Below the pieces are notes generated by a model. The model ran no database searches. It was not told where the DNA came from and saw nothing but the letters and a program-made list of their open reading frames with translations. Shown piece by piece: positions 9,058 to 17,883 of a stretch of 64,000 nt of DNA; position 1 is the stretch's first letter; every line of letters begins with the position of its first letter. This DNA is from Colivicinus sp022776215 (GTDB taxonomy: Bacteria; Bacillota_I; Bacilli_A; Erysipelotrichales; Erysipelotrichaceae): positions 1 to 64,000 of the forward strand of contig JALFIR010000027.1 in NCBI GenBank assembly GCA_022776215.1, read 5' to 3'. The translations under genes were made by a program, and so were the position numbers.

Positions 9058-9982
9058 TAATAAAGTATTGCTTGAGGTAGATGGTCTTAAACAATATTTT
9101 CCCATTAGTAAGACCTATACAACTAAGGCAGTAGACGGTATCAGTTTTAAGATTTATGAGGGTGAGACCTATGGGCTTGTTGGTGAATCAGGTAGTGGTA
9201 AGTCAACAACAGGTAGATCAATTATTCGTTTATATGATCCAACTGATGGGAAGATTATCTTTGATGGTAAGGATATTTCAGGGAAGATGGATAAGGAAAC
9301 TGAGAAGTATTTAAGAACTAATATGCAGATGATTTTCCAAGATCCAATGGCTTGTTTAAATCCTCGTAAAAAGGCTTCTCAAATTATTGCGGAGGGTCTT
9401 GAGATTCATAAGGATTATAAGGATAAAAAGGATTTAGAAGAAAAGGTTTATCGTATTTTAGATAAGGTAGGTCTTTCAAGAGAACAAGCTACTCGTTTCC
9501 CTCATCAGTTCTCTGGTGGTCAAAGACAAAGACTTGGTATCGCAAGAGCCCTAGTTATGAATCCTAAGCTTGTAATAGCTGATGAATGTATTTCAGCACT
9601 AGATGTTTCAATTCAGGCTCAGGTAGTCAATATGATGAAGGATTTGCAGGATGAACTAGGTACTACTTATTTGTTTATTGCCCATGATTTGAGTATGGTT
9701 AAATATATTTCAGATCGTATTGGTGTTATGCATCTAGGCCATATTGTAGAGACGGGTACTACTGATGAGATATTCTTTAATCCAATTCATCCTTATACTA
9801 AATCGTTGCTGAGTGCGATTCCTCATCCTAATCCTATTTTGGAGAAGACTAGAGTTGCCCTTACTTATGATAAGGAAAAGGAGGGTGTTGATTATACACT
9901 TGGTACTTATCATCAAATAAGCGATACTCATACAGTACTAGCTACTGATGATGAATATAATAGATGGACTAAGAAGAGTTGA
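9047..9982 (+). CDS. oppF: Oligopeptide ABC transporter, ATP-binding subunit F
   Basis: A 311-residue ATPase that forms the nucleotide-binding heterodimer with OppD. Walker A GESGSGKST is at residues 46-54, the signature is FSGGQRQR and Walker B reads VIADECIS with Cys in place of the usual Pro after the catalytic Glu, a variant common in this subfamily. The HPYTKSLLSAIPHPNP segment is typical of OppF. It is the last gene of the operon and ends at a strong bidirectional terminator. Confidence 0.92.
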   Translation: MLDNNKVLLEVDGLKQYFPISKTYTTKAVDGISFKIYEGETYGLVGESGSGKSTTGRSIIRLYDPTDGKIIFDGKDISGKMDKETEKYLRTNMQMIFQDPMACLNPRKKASQIIAEGLEIHKDYKDKKDLEEKVYRILDKVGLSREQATRFPHQFSGGQRQRLGIARALVMNPKLVIADECISALDVSIQAQVVNMMKDLQDELGTTYLFIAHDLSMVKYISDRIGVMHLGHIVETGTTDEIFFNPIHPYTKSLLSAIPHPNPILEKTRVALTYDKEKEGVDYTLGTYHQISDTHTVLATDDEYNRWTKKS

Positions 9983-9986
9983 TATA

Positions 9987-10028
9987 AAAAAACGACCATA
10001 CAAGTATATTCTTGAATGGTCGTTTTTG
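9987..10028. terminator. Bidirectional terminator between oppF and the convergent zinc-ribbon gene
   Basis: AAAAACGACCAT pairs with ATGGTCGTTTTT at 10016-10027, with an inner CAAG/CTTG stem at 10001-10014. A tract on one flank and T tract on the other allow use from both strands. Confidence 0.88.
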
Positions 10029-10040
10029 TGTATTATATGT

Positions 10041-11239
10041 CTACTTTTTCAATTCTTCCCATTCAGGATCAAGCTCTAGACTACCATCACTGCTTCCTAC
10101 AAAAGTACTACCTTTTTTATAAATGTGATTATATTTCACATCTGCCTGATATGTTTGACCATTAGTATCATGATAATACTCCACGCCACGGATACCATCC
10201 GTAGAATGATCAATAATATGGTTCATTTGTTGAGAGTGTGACTGTACTGCAGAATTAACGATGTTGCTAGTTTGTGAAAGTGTGGCAGAAATATTCTGTG
10301 AGGCACGAATGGCGTTTTGTTGACGAGACATGGCGCCTTGTAATTGAATCTGCTGCACTCTTTGTATTTCTTCATTTTGTAACGCAAAGTATACAGGACC
10401 ATAATCGAAATTCTTTAGAAAGTTATCAAAGATAGTTTCATAGTCACTATCTATATTATTTGGATATACCAACATAAGATCATAGTATCTGCCCCAGTAA
10501 AACTTCCCATACCTCCAATACCATACATGGTTCCCATAAATGAGACGCTTTTTCTTAAAACGTCCTGCCAATTAGCATTTTGAGAAGTGTCTTGAGTATG
10601 AGAAAGTACACTACTGAAGTAGCCGTTATATTGCTGCCCATTTAACTTAAAGGAAAAACTGAATTTGCCAGGGAAGGCTATGCATGACTTTTTCATTCTC
10701 TCTTCAGATGCCTGTTTAAAATACATGGTCATTTTTTCAGCATCGGCAAAGTCCATTGGCTGAAGCTTAATATTTACAGGTGAACTTCTAAACAGTTGGG
10801 TGCAAATAGAAGTGATTCTTCTGATGGCATATTGAGGAAGGTCCATAAATTTACTGTAATTGGTAAAAGTGATTGGATCAAACTGATATTCTCTGTTAGC
10901 TGAACAAGCATTGAATCCAAAATTAAAGGCAGGTTTTGGGTCAGCATCTTTATAGAAGGCAAATGGATAAAATACCATTTGAGCACCATTTTGAGAAACA
11001 AGCTGTAATCCTTTGCATACACCCGCAAGACTCGAGATAGAATCGTTGTCGTCAAAGATACCATAAGACCAGCCTTGAGGTACATAAGCTTGAAATATTG
11101 GGCCTCTATTTGCATAGTCAATCATTTTTACTGCAGGTTGTTTTAGCTGATACTCTTTACCACATCCAAGGCAACGGATATGTGTAGCGCCTTCTTCTAC
11201 TTGTATAGGAGTATTACAGTTAGGACATCTTATTTGCAT
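10041..11239 (-). pseudogene. Zinc-ribbon protein gene interrupted by a single frameshift
   Basis: Two overlapping frames together make one protein of about 395 residues. The upstream frame (11239 down to 10451) starts after AAGGAGG and opens with a zinc ribbon (Cys 5, 8, 23, 26), then a domain with a VPQGW motif. The downstream frame (about 10571 to 10041) continues with LVYPNNID and a coiled, Gln/Ser-rich C-terminal half. The lipoprotein at 13506-14843 has the same order in a single frame (IPQGW, then an NLCFITAAKDDF strand, then a similar tail), so the two frames belong together. A one-base restoration is needed between about 10468 and 10557; an A5 run at 10551-10557 (AAGAAAAAG on the coding strand) is a likely slip site. 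It could be a pseudogene, a phase switch, a -1 programmed shift or a sequencing error. Confidence 0.7.
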
Positions 11240-11295
11240 ACATTGTTCCTCCTTATCATTTGTTTCAGTCTATCATAGAGAAAACAAGGCTAACA

Positions 11296-11365
11296 GTTGA
11301 CGATTGTTTCAATAATCATAATATAGGAATTATTTAAAAAGAATCACTTGAGACAAATGTCAACT
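11296..11365. promoter_or_regulatory. 18-bp inverted repeat operator pair in the divergent promoter region
   Basis: AGTTGACGATTGTTTCAA at 11296-11313 faces TTGAGACAAATGTCAACT at 11348-11365; 15 of 18 positions are complementary. The left arm holds a TTGACG that pairs with TAATAT at 11319-11324, and the right arm ends near the -35 position of a TATAAT at 11387-11392 for the regulator gene. Read on the minus strand, the right arm supplies TTGACA. The arrangement suits dimer binding by the adjacent LuxR-type protein and joint control of both directions. Confidence 0.7.
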
Positions 11366-11386
11366 TTTGTATCAGAGACTTTTATT

Positions 11387-11392
11387 TATAAT
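11387..11392 (+). promoter_or_regulatory. -10 element of the LuxR regulator operon
   Basis: TATAAT 43 bp before the ATG, with no good -35 hexamer but with the right operator arm ending 21 bp upstream, where an activator would normally compensate. Confidence 0.5.
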
Positions 11393-11435
11393 TAAGGTAT
11401 ACAAAGGTATGACCAATTAATCATGAGGTACATAT

Positions 11436-12842
11436 ATGCATGAAAATATAAAGAATACAAGGGTGATCACGTTGATGGTGGCACTGGCACTGTTTAATTT
11501 TATCTTTCTGGGAACAGAATATCTTTTTGACAACATGATGTCTCTTGTGACATCACCTGTAAATGTTGTTGCGGCACAAGGATATATCTTAGGCGCCAGT
11601 GTTATAGGGTTTGTGCTTTATCCATGGCTATCTATAAAGATTCCTGAAAGTGTACATGCCATTGCAGTATTTACAGGAGCACTAGCAGAAATTATATGTA
11701 TATTCGTTATCTGGCAACACACTTTTTATGCATTGATCTTGGTTGCAGGATGTCTTGCTTATGTGCTTTTAGGAATCGCAGGAAGTGCTGTGCATTATCA
11801 TTTATCATGTGTGGCAAAGCGTGATTCTCTTGCTAAAACAGCGAGTATTTCGTATGCACTTGGTATCTTGTTTCAATATCTAAATACTCATCTTATGCAG
11901 AATTCTATAGCGGAATCAATTATTCTTGCGGTTTCTTCTGCAGTTGTTGTGCTACTGTTGTTGAAGGCTGAACAAGAACAGATAAAGGAAGATAGAGAAT
12001 CTTTAAAAAGGATAGAAAATTCAAATCGTGCTGGAGTGGCATTAATAACTGTGGTGATGTTGATGACATGTATTTTTTCCACATTGGATGCTGAGATTAC
12101 GCTTATACATGTATCAGGAAATGGAGACGTGGGAAACTGGCCAAGGCTGTTGTTAGTGGTGAGCGCTTTACTTGCGGGTGTATTCTATGATGCCTGTCAT
12201 CAAAAATATATGAATTTGATTATGTATGGAGTCACAATTTTGTCTACTTTATGTATTGTGGTAATGGTAAATGGTGGTTCTTTTTATACAGGTTTAGTAG
12301 TCTTTTATCTTTCAGCAGGTTTCTTTGTGGTGTACTTTACCAGTAGTTTTATGGAACTTTCCTACAATACAAATTTACCTCAATTATGGGCAGGGCTTGG
12401 TAGAGCTGTGAATAATGTCTGTGCCTTTATCATGTCTTCACTTTCTTTAAAATTGTTACAGTCTAATAACTCTGTTTTTAGAAATGGAATAGTACTGTTG
12501 TTGTTTGTGCTAATTTCTGTTGCGTTTCACTTTTATGCAACATTTTTGAAAATTTCAAAGGAAGAAGACATTGTAGAAGAAGTATCTATAAGTGAAGAAG
12601 AACGTCTACAACAATTCTCTAGAGCTTTCTTGTTAACTCCAAGAGAAACGGAAGTACTTCATGTATTACTGGTGTCTGATGATAATGTACAAGAAATTGC
12701 TGAACAGTTGTTGATATCAAGAGCTGCTTTGTATCGTCATATTACAAGTATTAATGAAAAGACGAATACAAAGTCAAGAATTGGATTGGTACAGTTTTAT
12801 TACCAGTTTAAAGGAGGAAAGGCCTATGAAAAAGATTCTTAA
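11436..12842 (+). CDS. Membrane-anchored LuxR-type transcription regulator
   Basis: A 468-residue protein. Residues 10 to about 375 are strongly hydrophobic and contain around ten to twelve membrane segments resembling an MFS-like sensor. Residues from about 396 form a LuxR/FixJ helix-turn-helix, with TPRETEVLHVLL and EIAEQLLISRAALYRHITSI as the recognition region. Proteins of this layout are one-component regulators that sense at the membrane. Its gene overlaps the next lipoprotein gene and lies across a divergent operator from the zinc-ribbon gene, so these are its likely targets. The start has GAGGT eight bases upstream. Ligand unknown. Confidence 0.82.
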   Translation: MHENIKNTRVITLMVALALFNFIFLGTEYLFDNMMSLVTSPVNVVAAQGYILGASVIGFVLYPWLSIKIPESVHAIAVFTGALAEIICIFVIWQHTFYALILVAGCLAYVLLGIAGSAVHYHLSCVAKRDSLAKTASISYALGILFQYLNTHLMQNSIAESIILAVSSAVVVLLLLKAEQEQIKEDRESLKRIENSNRAGVALITVVMLMTCIFSTLDAEITLIHVSGNGDVGNWPRLLLVVSALLAGVFYDACHQKYMNLIMYGVTILSTLCIVVMVNGGSFYTGLVVFYLSAGFFVVYFTSSFMELSYNTNLPQLWAGLGRAVNNVCAFIMSSLSLKLLQSNNSVFRNGIVLLLFVLISVAFHFYATFLKISKEEDIVEEVSISEEERLQQFSRAFLLTPRETEVLHVLLVSDDNVQEIAEQLLISRAALYRHITSINEKTNTKSRIGLVQFYYQFKGGKAYEKDS

Positions 12843-13515
12843 ATATGCAGGTGTTGTTACGTTGGTGATGGTTGGGGTGTTGTGTACTGGCTGTACAAAG
12901 TCAAAGGATAATGAAGGGAAAACAGATTATTTGAAACCTTATCAGGTAAGTGAACTGATAGCTTTATCTAGGTGGTATTGCAATCAAAGAAATGGTTATT
13001 TGCCTCCTGAAGTAGAGTGGCAAGAGAATGAAGATGGAACTTTTTTGATTAAGCTCTATGAGTTTGTAGAGGATGATGAAGGTATTGGCCATACTGCAAT
13101 TTCTGCTATCTATACGGTAGATGCATATGGGAAAGGGAAAGAAGAAATTATGCTAGAAGATGTAGAATTTCCTGAAGTTTCTGTTGCGGAAATTGTCTTA
13201 TATATGGAAGAGCCTGTAGAGTTAACATATATCGCTAATACAGAAGTACATAAAGAGTGGAATATAAAGAATCAGACAGTTCTAGAAGAATGTTTCAAGG
13301 CTTTGGAATCTATAAAGATAAAGGAAAAGAGTGATGTGCGTACTACTGATGCAGAAGAGATATTGGTGTTCAAATTAGCGAATGGTACTGAATGGACGCT
13401 GACTTTTGAAAATGGTAATTTCAGGAGAAATTCTACGGTTTATATAACAGAAGGCTATGCAAAAGTAAGAAAGATGTTAATAGAATATCTTAAAGAGGAG
13501 GGACTATGGAATTGA
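12826..13515 (+). CDS. Lipoprotein of unknown function
   Basis: The frame is open from 12754, but ATG 12826 is chosen because AAAGGAGG at 12810-12817 precedes it and it gives a proper lipoprotein signal (MKKILKYAGVV..., lipobox CTGC). The product is 229 residues, acidic, with no repeat or enzyme motif I recognise; the central part has alternating beta-like stretches. The start lies inside the end of the LuxR gene and the stop overlaps the next lipoprotein, so the three are translated together. Confidence 0.75.
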   Translation: MKKILKYAGVVTLVMVGVLCTGCTKSKDNEGKTDYLKPYQVSELIALSRWYCNQRNGYLPPEVEWQENEDGTFLIKLYEFVEDDEGIGHTAISAIYTVDAYGKGKEEIMLEDVEFPEVSVAEIVLYMEEPVELTYIANTEVHKEWNIKNQTVLEECFKALESIKIKEKSDVRTTDAEEILVFKLANGTEWTLTFENGNFRRNSTVYITEGYAKVRKMLIEYLKEEGLWN

Positions 13516-14843
13516 AGAAAAGATTTAACATATGGATGTTGGTGTGTATGCTATTGGTTACAGTACTGACAGGATGTGGCAAGGATAGTGAAAATGTTGA
13601 TTTTCTAACGGGTACCTGGACTTTAACAGGTATGAAATACGATGGAGATACCTATGACAAACAAGATATTGAAGATGCAGGTGCTGGAATAACTTTGGAG
13701 TTGTTTAAAGATGGCACAGGAACAATGTTGTATGATGGAACAAGTACAAAGTTGACTTGGGATGCAAAAGAAATTCATACCGAAGCTAGTAGGGATACAT
13801 ATGTACTTAAAGATGGTGTCTTGACTATTTATGAAGAGACAACAGAGATGTATTTTGAAAAAACACAGGGGACATCTTCTAAGAAAGAAAATGATGTGGA
13901 AGATAACTGGGAAGTTGTAGAATTACCTTCTTCTTTAGAACTTGTGCCTTACAGTTGTGTGGATTTTACTATGAATATTCCTCAGGGTTGGGTGGTTGAA
14001 GAGGCACCAACTTATGCAGGTATGTTTCATATTTTAAGGGTTTATGATCCAAATAATCCGATTAATCAGATTGTTATGATGCCTAAGGCAGAGCCGTTTT
14101 TTCCAAATGATGATGTACGACAAATATTTGCTATGAATAATGCAATATTTGGTTTGTGTCCGGTGTTAAGCAACGTGTCTACTGGGGGTGTTTATGAGGT
14201 GTTTTCGCAATTCGCGACAGCTTTAGAAGCTAATGAAGTGTATAATTCCGTTTCTGTACCGCATATTGAAAGTTTTAATGTATTAGAGAGTTTTGCGAGT
14301 AATTCAAATTTAAGTTCCGTTTCTGTTTCTTCTGAGGTTCTAAGGGCTACTTTTACTCAAAATAAAGTAGAGGGAGAAGGGATGTTTACAGCTGATGTTG
14401 TTCCTTTTGCGTTGGAGCTTGGAACCGGTTATTATATGATTTATAACTTGTGTTTTATAACAGCTGCTAAGGATGATTTCCAAAACTTAGCGAATGCTCT
14501 AAATAAGTCTTTGGGAAGTTTAGAGTATTCAGATGTGTTTGTAAGTTCGGCGATGAGCCAGAGTGATCAACAAGTTGTAACTTCACAGAATCTAAGCAGA
14601 ATAGCTAGTGAAACTTCAGATATGATTATGTCTAGTTGGGAAAATAGAAATGTTTCTTTTGATATCATGTCTCAGAAACAAAGTGATGCGACAATGGGGT
14701 ATGAAAGAATTCAGGATACACAGACAGGTGAAATCATTAAGATTGATAATGGATTTATGGATCATTATGATGGAACAAGATATACCCCGATTACAGATGC
14801 ACAATATGCAGATCCTGTAGATAAGGTGGTGCATATCAAGTAG
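13506..14843 (+). CDS. Lipoprotein with lipocalin-like domain and VPQGW-type domain
   Basis: A 445-residue exported lipoprotein (lipobox LTGC, Cys 24). Residues 35-120 look like a small lipocalin-like beta barrel (TGTWTLTGMKYDG start, DGTGTMLYDG, LTIYEETTEMYFEK). From about 145 a second domain begins with FTMNIPQGW and ends with an Asn/Ser/Gln-rich tail (SQSDQQVVTSQNLSRIASE). That second part matches the layout of the divergent zinc-ribbon protein, indicating one cytoplasmic and one surface version of the same domain at this locus. AGAGGAGGG precedes the ATG. Function unknown. Confidence 0.75.
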   Translation: MELKKRFNIWMLVCMLLVTVLTGCGKDSENVDFLTGTWTLTGMKYDGDTYDKQDIEDAGAGITLELFKDGTGTMLYDGTSTKLTWDAKEIHTEASRDTYVLKDGVLTIYEETTEMYFEKTQGTSSKKENDVEDNWEVVELPSSLELVPYSCVDFTMNIPQGWVVEEAPTYAGMFHILRVYDPNNPINQIVMMPKAEPFFPNDDVRQIFAMNNAIFGLCPVLSNVSTGGVYEVFSQFATALEANEVYNSVSVPHIESFNVLESFASNSNLSSVSVSSEVLRATFTQNKVEGEGMFTADVVPFALELGTGYYMIYNLCFITAAKDDFQNLANALNKSLGSLEYSDVFVSSAMSQSDQQVVTSQNLSRIASETSDMIMSSWENRNVSFDIMSQKQSDATMGYERIQDTQTGEIIKIDNGFMDHYDGTRYTPITDAQYADPVDKVVHIK

Positions 14844-14855
14844 CTAGATATTATT

Positions 14856-14885
14856 GTCGAATACTTTGGGGGTATTCGACTTTTT
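14856..14885 (+). terminator. Terminator after the lipoprotein operon
   Basis: GTCGAATAC at 14856-14864 pairs with GTATTCGAC at 14872-14880, followed by TTTTT. Confidence 0.88.
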
Positions 14886-14937
14886 AGTTGTAATATCTTT
14901 ATGAAAAATGAATTTACATAGCTATTTTTGTCTATAT

Positions 14938-15049
14938 TGTAAAAAATGTTAGAAAACTTATATAAAAGTATGTAAAAAATGTTGTTAATGTGGTCTAAAT
15001 ATATGTAAAAAATGTTAATATAAGGGTGTAAATATATGTAAAAAATGTT
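14938..15049 (+). repeat. Four 13-bp repeats at exact 33-bp spacing upstream of ATPase 2
   Basis: TGTAAAAAATGTT is repeated without mismatch at 14938, 14971, 15004 and 15037. Every interval is exactly 33 bp and the 20-bp spacers are unlike each other. The last copy touches the GGAGG ribosome binding site of the ATPase gene. Each unit has an A6 tract, so the tracts recur about every three helical turns and the DNA may be curved. No promoter of standard quality is visible outside the array, so transcription probably starts inside it. Confidence 0.95.
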
Positions 15050-15058
15050 GGAGGCCTT

Positions 15059-16417
15059 ATGTTAAAGAGAAAAGTAGATGCATTTTTAGAAGAATGGAAA
15101 AATAGAGAGCATAATCCTTTAATTATTAAAGGGGCAAGACAAATAGGTAAGACTACTTCAATATTGGAGTTTGCGAAGAAAAATTATGAGAGTGTAATTG
15201 AAATTAACTTCATTTCTAATCCTGAATATATTCAAATATTTAAGGGCGGTTTTGATGTTGATTCTGTTGTTTTAGAATTATCTATTCTTAATCCTAATTT
15301 AAAGTTTATTCCTAATAATACATTAATCTTCTTTGATGAGGTTCAAGAGTATATGGATGCCACAACATCTTTAAAATTCTTTGCGCTAGATAAAAGGTTT
15401 GATGTAATATGCTCGGGCTCGGCTCTTGGTGTTAAATATAATAAGGTTAAAAGTGTAGCGGTTGGCTTTAAGGAAGACTATACAATGTATTCATTAGACT
15501 TTGAAGAGTTTTTGTGGGCAAAAGGATATGAAGATAATATTATTAATAGTTTGTTTAATAATGCATTGGAATTAAAGCCATATTCAGATTTAGTCTTAGA
15601 TAAGATGAATTCTTTATTTATGGAATATACTCTTACAGGTGGTATGCCAAAGATTGTTTCTACCTATATATCACAAGGTAATTATTCAGGTATTCCTGAT
15701 AGGCAGAAGCAATTGTATCAAGATTATTTAGATGATATCAGAAAGTATGTGGAAGGCTTGGATGCGAGAAGAGTTGAGAATATGTATCTACATGTAGCAT
15801 CGCAACTCGGTAAAGAAAATCCTAAATTTCAGATTACGAAATTAGGCCATGGAGCTAGGGCTTTTCAATATGAAGGTTGCGCTCAATGGCTGGCTGATGC
15901 AGGTGTTGTGAATATTGGCTATTGTTTAAATTCTTTAAGCTTGCCTTTAAAGGGTAATGAGAATCCTAATAATTATCGTGTTTATTTTGCGGATACTTCA
16001 TTGTTGATAGCTTCTATGGATGAAGAAAGTAGAAAGGATTTATTGGTTTCTAAGAACTTAGGTGTTTATAAGGGAGCCTTATATGATAACTTTGCGGCTG
16101 AGGCTTTAATGAAACAAGGCTATGATTTGTTCTTTTATAGAAGCGAAGATTCTAGAACTGAATTAGATTTTTTAATTAGAATTAAAGATAATATTGTGCC
16201 TATTGAGATAAAGGCTAATAAGGGAAGTGCAAGATCACTTAATACGGTGATTGATGATAAGAAAATAGATGAGATTAAGTATGGTATTAAGTTTTCTAAT
16301 AATAATATTGGTGTAGCTAATAATGTGCTTACTTTACCATTCTTTACCTTATTTATGTTAAAGAGAGTTATAACTAATATGAAAGATACGAAGTTTGAGG
16401 AGTTTGTAAGATGTTAA
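15059..16417 (+). CDS. AAA-type ATPase with DUF4143 C-terminus (ATPase 2)
   Basis: A 452-residue AAA_14/DUF4143 protein. Walker A is GARQIGKTT near residues 25-33, Walker B is TLIFFDEVQ, and FDVICSGSALG is the sensor strand. The DUF4143 region follows the TGGMPKIV segment. A PD-(D/E)XK-like motif closes the protein (ELDF near 368-371 and EIKAN near 382-386). It is only distantly similar to ATPase 1. Its start codon follows GGAGG directly attached to the repeat array, and its last seven bases overlap the amidotransferase gene. The biological role of the family is not established. Confidence 0.88.
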   Translation: MLKRKVDAFLEEWKNREHNPLIIKGARQIGKTTSILEFAKKNYESVIEINFISNPEYIQIFKGGFDVDSVVLELSILNPNLKFIPNNTLIFFDEVQEYMDATTSLKFFALDKRFDVICSGSALGVKYNKVKSVAVGFKEDYTMYSLDFEEFLWAKGYEDNIINSLFNNALELKPYSDLVLDKMNSLFMEYTLTGGMPKIVSTYISQGNYSGIPDRQKQLYQDYLDDIRKYVEGLDARRVENMYLHVASQLGKENPKFQITKLGHGARAFQYEGCAQWLADAGVVNIGYCLNSLSLPLKGNENPNNYRVYFADTSLLIASMDEESRKDLLVSKNLGVYKGALYDNFAAEALMKQGYDLFFYRSEDSRTELDFLIRIKDNIVPIEIKANKGSARSLNTVIDDKKIDEIKYGIKFSNNNIGVANNVLTLPFFTLFMLKRVITNMKDTKFEEFVRC

Positions 16418-17043
16418 AAATTGCGGTTACTACAAGATTTATTAAACAAGACTTTGGTGGTGGTTATTACTATGTAAACAATGCCAATGTGAGAATGTTT
16501 AATGATAATAATGTGATATTAATTCCTGTTACATGCAAGATGGAAAAGGATTTTATTCTTGATACATGTGATGGTTTGTTTGTACCAGGAGGTTGTGATG
16601 TTGATCCTAAGAATTATGGTGAGGATTTTAATGGGGCTAAGGAATGTTTTGATTTCATTGATGATTTAGATATTTTCTATATTAAAGCTTTTCACTCTGC
16701 TAAAAAGCCAATTCTTGGAATATGTAGGGGTCTACAAATAATTAATGTGGCCTTTGGTGGTACTTTGTATCAAGACATTGGTGGCCATAGTGATACTAAG
16801 CATTTTGTTAATGTGGAAAAAGATAGTTTTATATATGATATATATAAAGAAGATAAGCTAGAGGTAAATAGTTTTCATCATCAAATCATCAAAGACTTGG
16901 GTGATGGCTTAAAAGCGATTGCTAAGTCGGATGAGGGATATATTGAAGCTATTGAGGGCAATAATATCTATGCTGTACAATGGCATCCTGAAATATATGA
17001 TAGTGATAGGTTTATAAGATATTTTACCGATACGATATTCTAA
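16411..17043 (+). CDS. Class I glutamine amidotransferase-like peptidase C26 (gamma-glutamyl hydrolase type)
   Basis: A 210-residue cytoplasmic enzyme of the PuuD/peptidase C26 family, which hydrolyses gamma-glutamyl amide bonds. The catalytic triad is visible as Cys 105 in LGICRG, His 192 and Glu 194 in QWHPE. The FVPGGCDVDP oxyanion loop and the FHHQ motif are conserved. It is slightly shorter than most members (about 240 residues). It overlaps the end of ATPase 2 and has no separate strong ribosome binding site, so its translation may depend on that gene. The natural substrate is unknown. Confidence 0.85.
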   Translation: MLKIAVTTRFIKQDFGGGYYYVNNANVRMFNDNNVILIPVTCKMEKDFILDTCDGLFVPGGCDVDPKNYGEDFNGAKECFDFIDDLDIFYIKAFHSAKKPILGICRGLQIINVAFGGTLYQDIGGHSDTKHFVNVEKDSFIYDIYKEDKLEVNSFHHQIIKDLGDGLKAIAKSDEGYIEAIEGNNIYAVQWHPEIYDSDRFIRYFTDTIF

Positions 17044-17079
17044 ACCCCCTTGGGGCTTATAAAACAATAATAGGATGGG

Positions 17080-17092
17080 TATAATCTTTTTA
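17080..17092 (+). promoter_or_regulatory. Leaderless-type promoter of the ECF operon
   Basis: TATAAT at 17080-17085 ends six bases before the ATG at 17092, so the expected transcription start coincides with the initiation codon. No Shine-Dalgarno sequence precedes the ATG (the bases are CTTTTT). The -35 region is weak. Confidence 0.55.
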
Positions 17093-17883
17093 TGGCTTTT
17101 ATAGAGATAAAAGATTTAAGTTATGCCTATGATGATAAGCTCGTGTTTAACAAGCTTTCTTTAAGTATTGAAAAGGGTGAATATCTTTGTATCTTAGGGA
17201 AGAACGGTAGCGGTAAGTCCACTTTGGCTAGATGTTTAAATGGTATTTTAAAGCCAAGTGAAGGAAGTATTAGAGTAGATAATAATTTATCTGATTTAAA
17301 TAGATATGTAGGAATGGTCTTCCAAAATCCCGATAATCAATTTGTTTCTTCTGTGGTGAGGGAAGATTTAGCTTTTTATCCTGAGAATTTAGATAAGAGT
17401 GATGTTGATATGCGTATTAAATCAGCTTTAGTTGATGTAGGCATGGAAGGTTTTGAAGATAGATCAACTCATTTCTTGTCTGGTGGTCAGAAACAAAGAA
17501 TTGCGATAGCGGGTATTTTAACAGCTGATTTAGACACAATTATTTTTGATGAAGTAACGACCATGTTGGATCCCAAGGGTAAAGAGGATGTCTTAAATAT
17601 CATCGATAGACTACATAAAAAGGGTAAGACTATTATTATGATTACTCATGATATTAATGAGGCTATTAGGTCTGATAGGGTTGTGGTTATTAATGATGGA
17701 AATATCATAAGAGATGGTAGTGCTAGGGATGTTTTGAGCGATGTTGAATTACTTACTACTAATAATATTGAAGTTCCTTTGTGCGTGAGAATCTATCATG
17801 ATTTAAAAAATAAAGGGATTGAATTAGAAAAGTGTTCAATTAATGAAGATGAGTTGGTGGAGGCCTTATGTCAATTGAATTAA
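17092..17883 (+). CDS. ecfA1: ECF transporter ATPase A1
   Basis: A 263-residue ABC ATPase of the cobalt/vitamin ECF type. Walker A GKNGSGKST is near residues 36-44, the Q-loop is VFQNPDNQFV, the signature is LSGGQKQR, and Walker B is TIIFDEVT with MLDPKG as the D-loop. The FQNPDNQ Q-loop is characteristic of EcfA. The family start MAFIEIKDLSYAY fits the ATG at 17092 although no ribosome binding site is present. The gene overlaps ecfA2 by 16 bases. Confidence 0.9.
   Translation: MAFIEIKDLSYAYDDKLVFNKLSLSIEKGEYLCILGKNGSGKSTLARCLNGILKPSEGSIRVDNNLSDLNRYVGMVFQNPDNQFVSSVVREDLAFYPENLDKSDVDMRIKSALVDVGMEGFEDRSTHFLSGGQKQRIAIAGILTADLDTIIFDEVTTMLDPKGKEDVLNIIDRLHKKGKTIIMITHDINEAIRSDRVVVINDGNIIRDGSARDVLSDVELLTTNNIEVPLCVRIYHDLKNKGIELEKCSINEDELVEALCQLN

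Noticed and set aside
12754..12825. Upstream start for the lipoprotein at 12826
   Set aside because: It lies inside the LuxR helix-turn-helix coding region and adds residues before the signal peptide.
14938..15049. CRISPR-like array (repeats with different spacers)
   Set aside because: Repeats are 13 bp and spacers 20 bp, no cas genes are present, and the array sits in the 5' region of a gene; this fits regulatory repeats.
17041..17060. Terminator after the amidotransferase (CCCC/GGGG)
   Set aside because: The stem is very short and is not followed by T residues.
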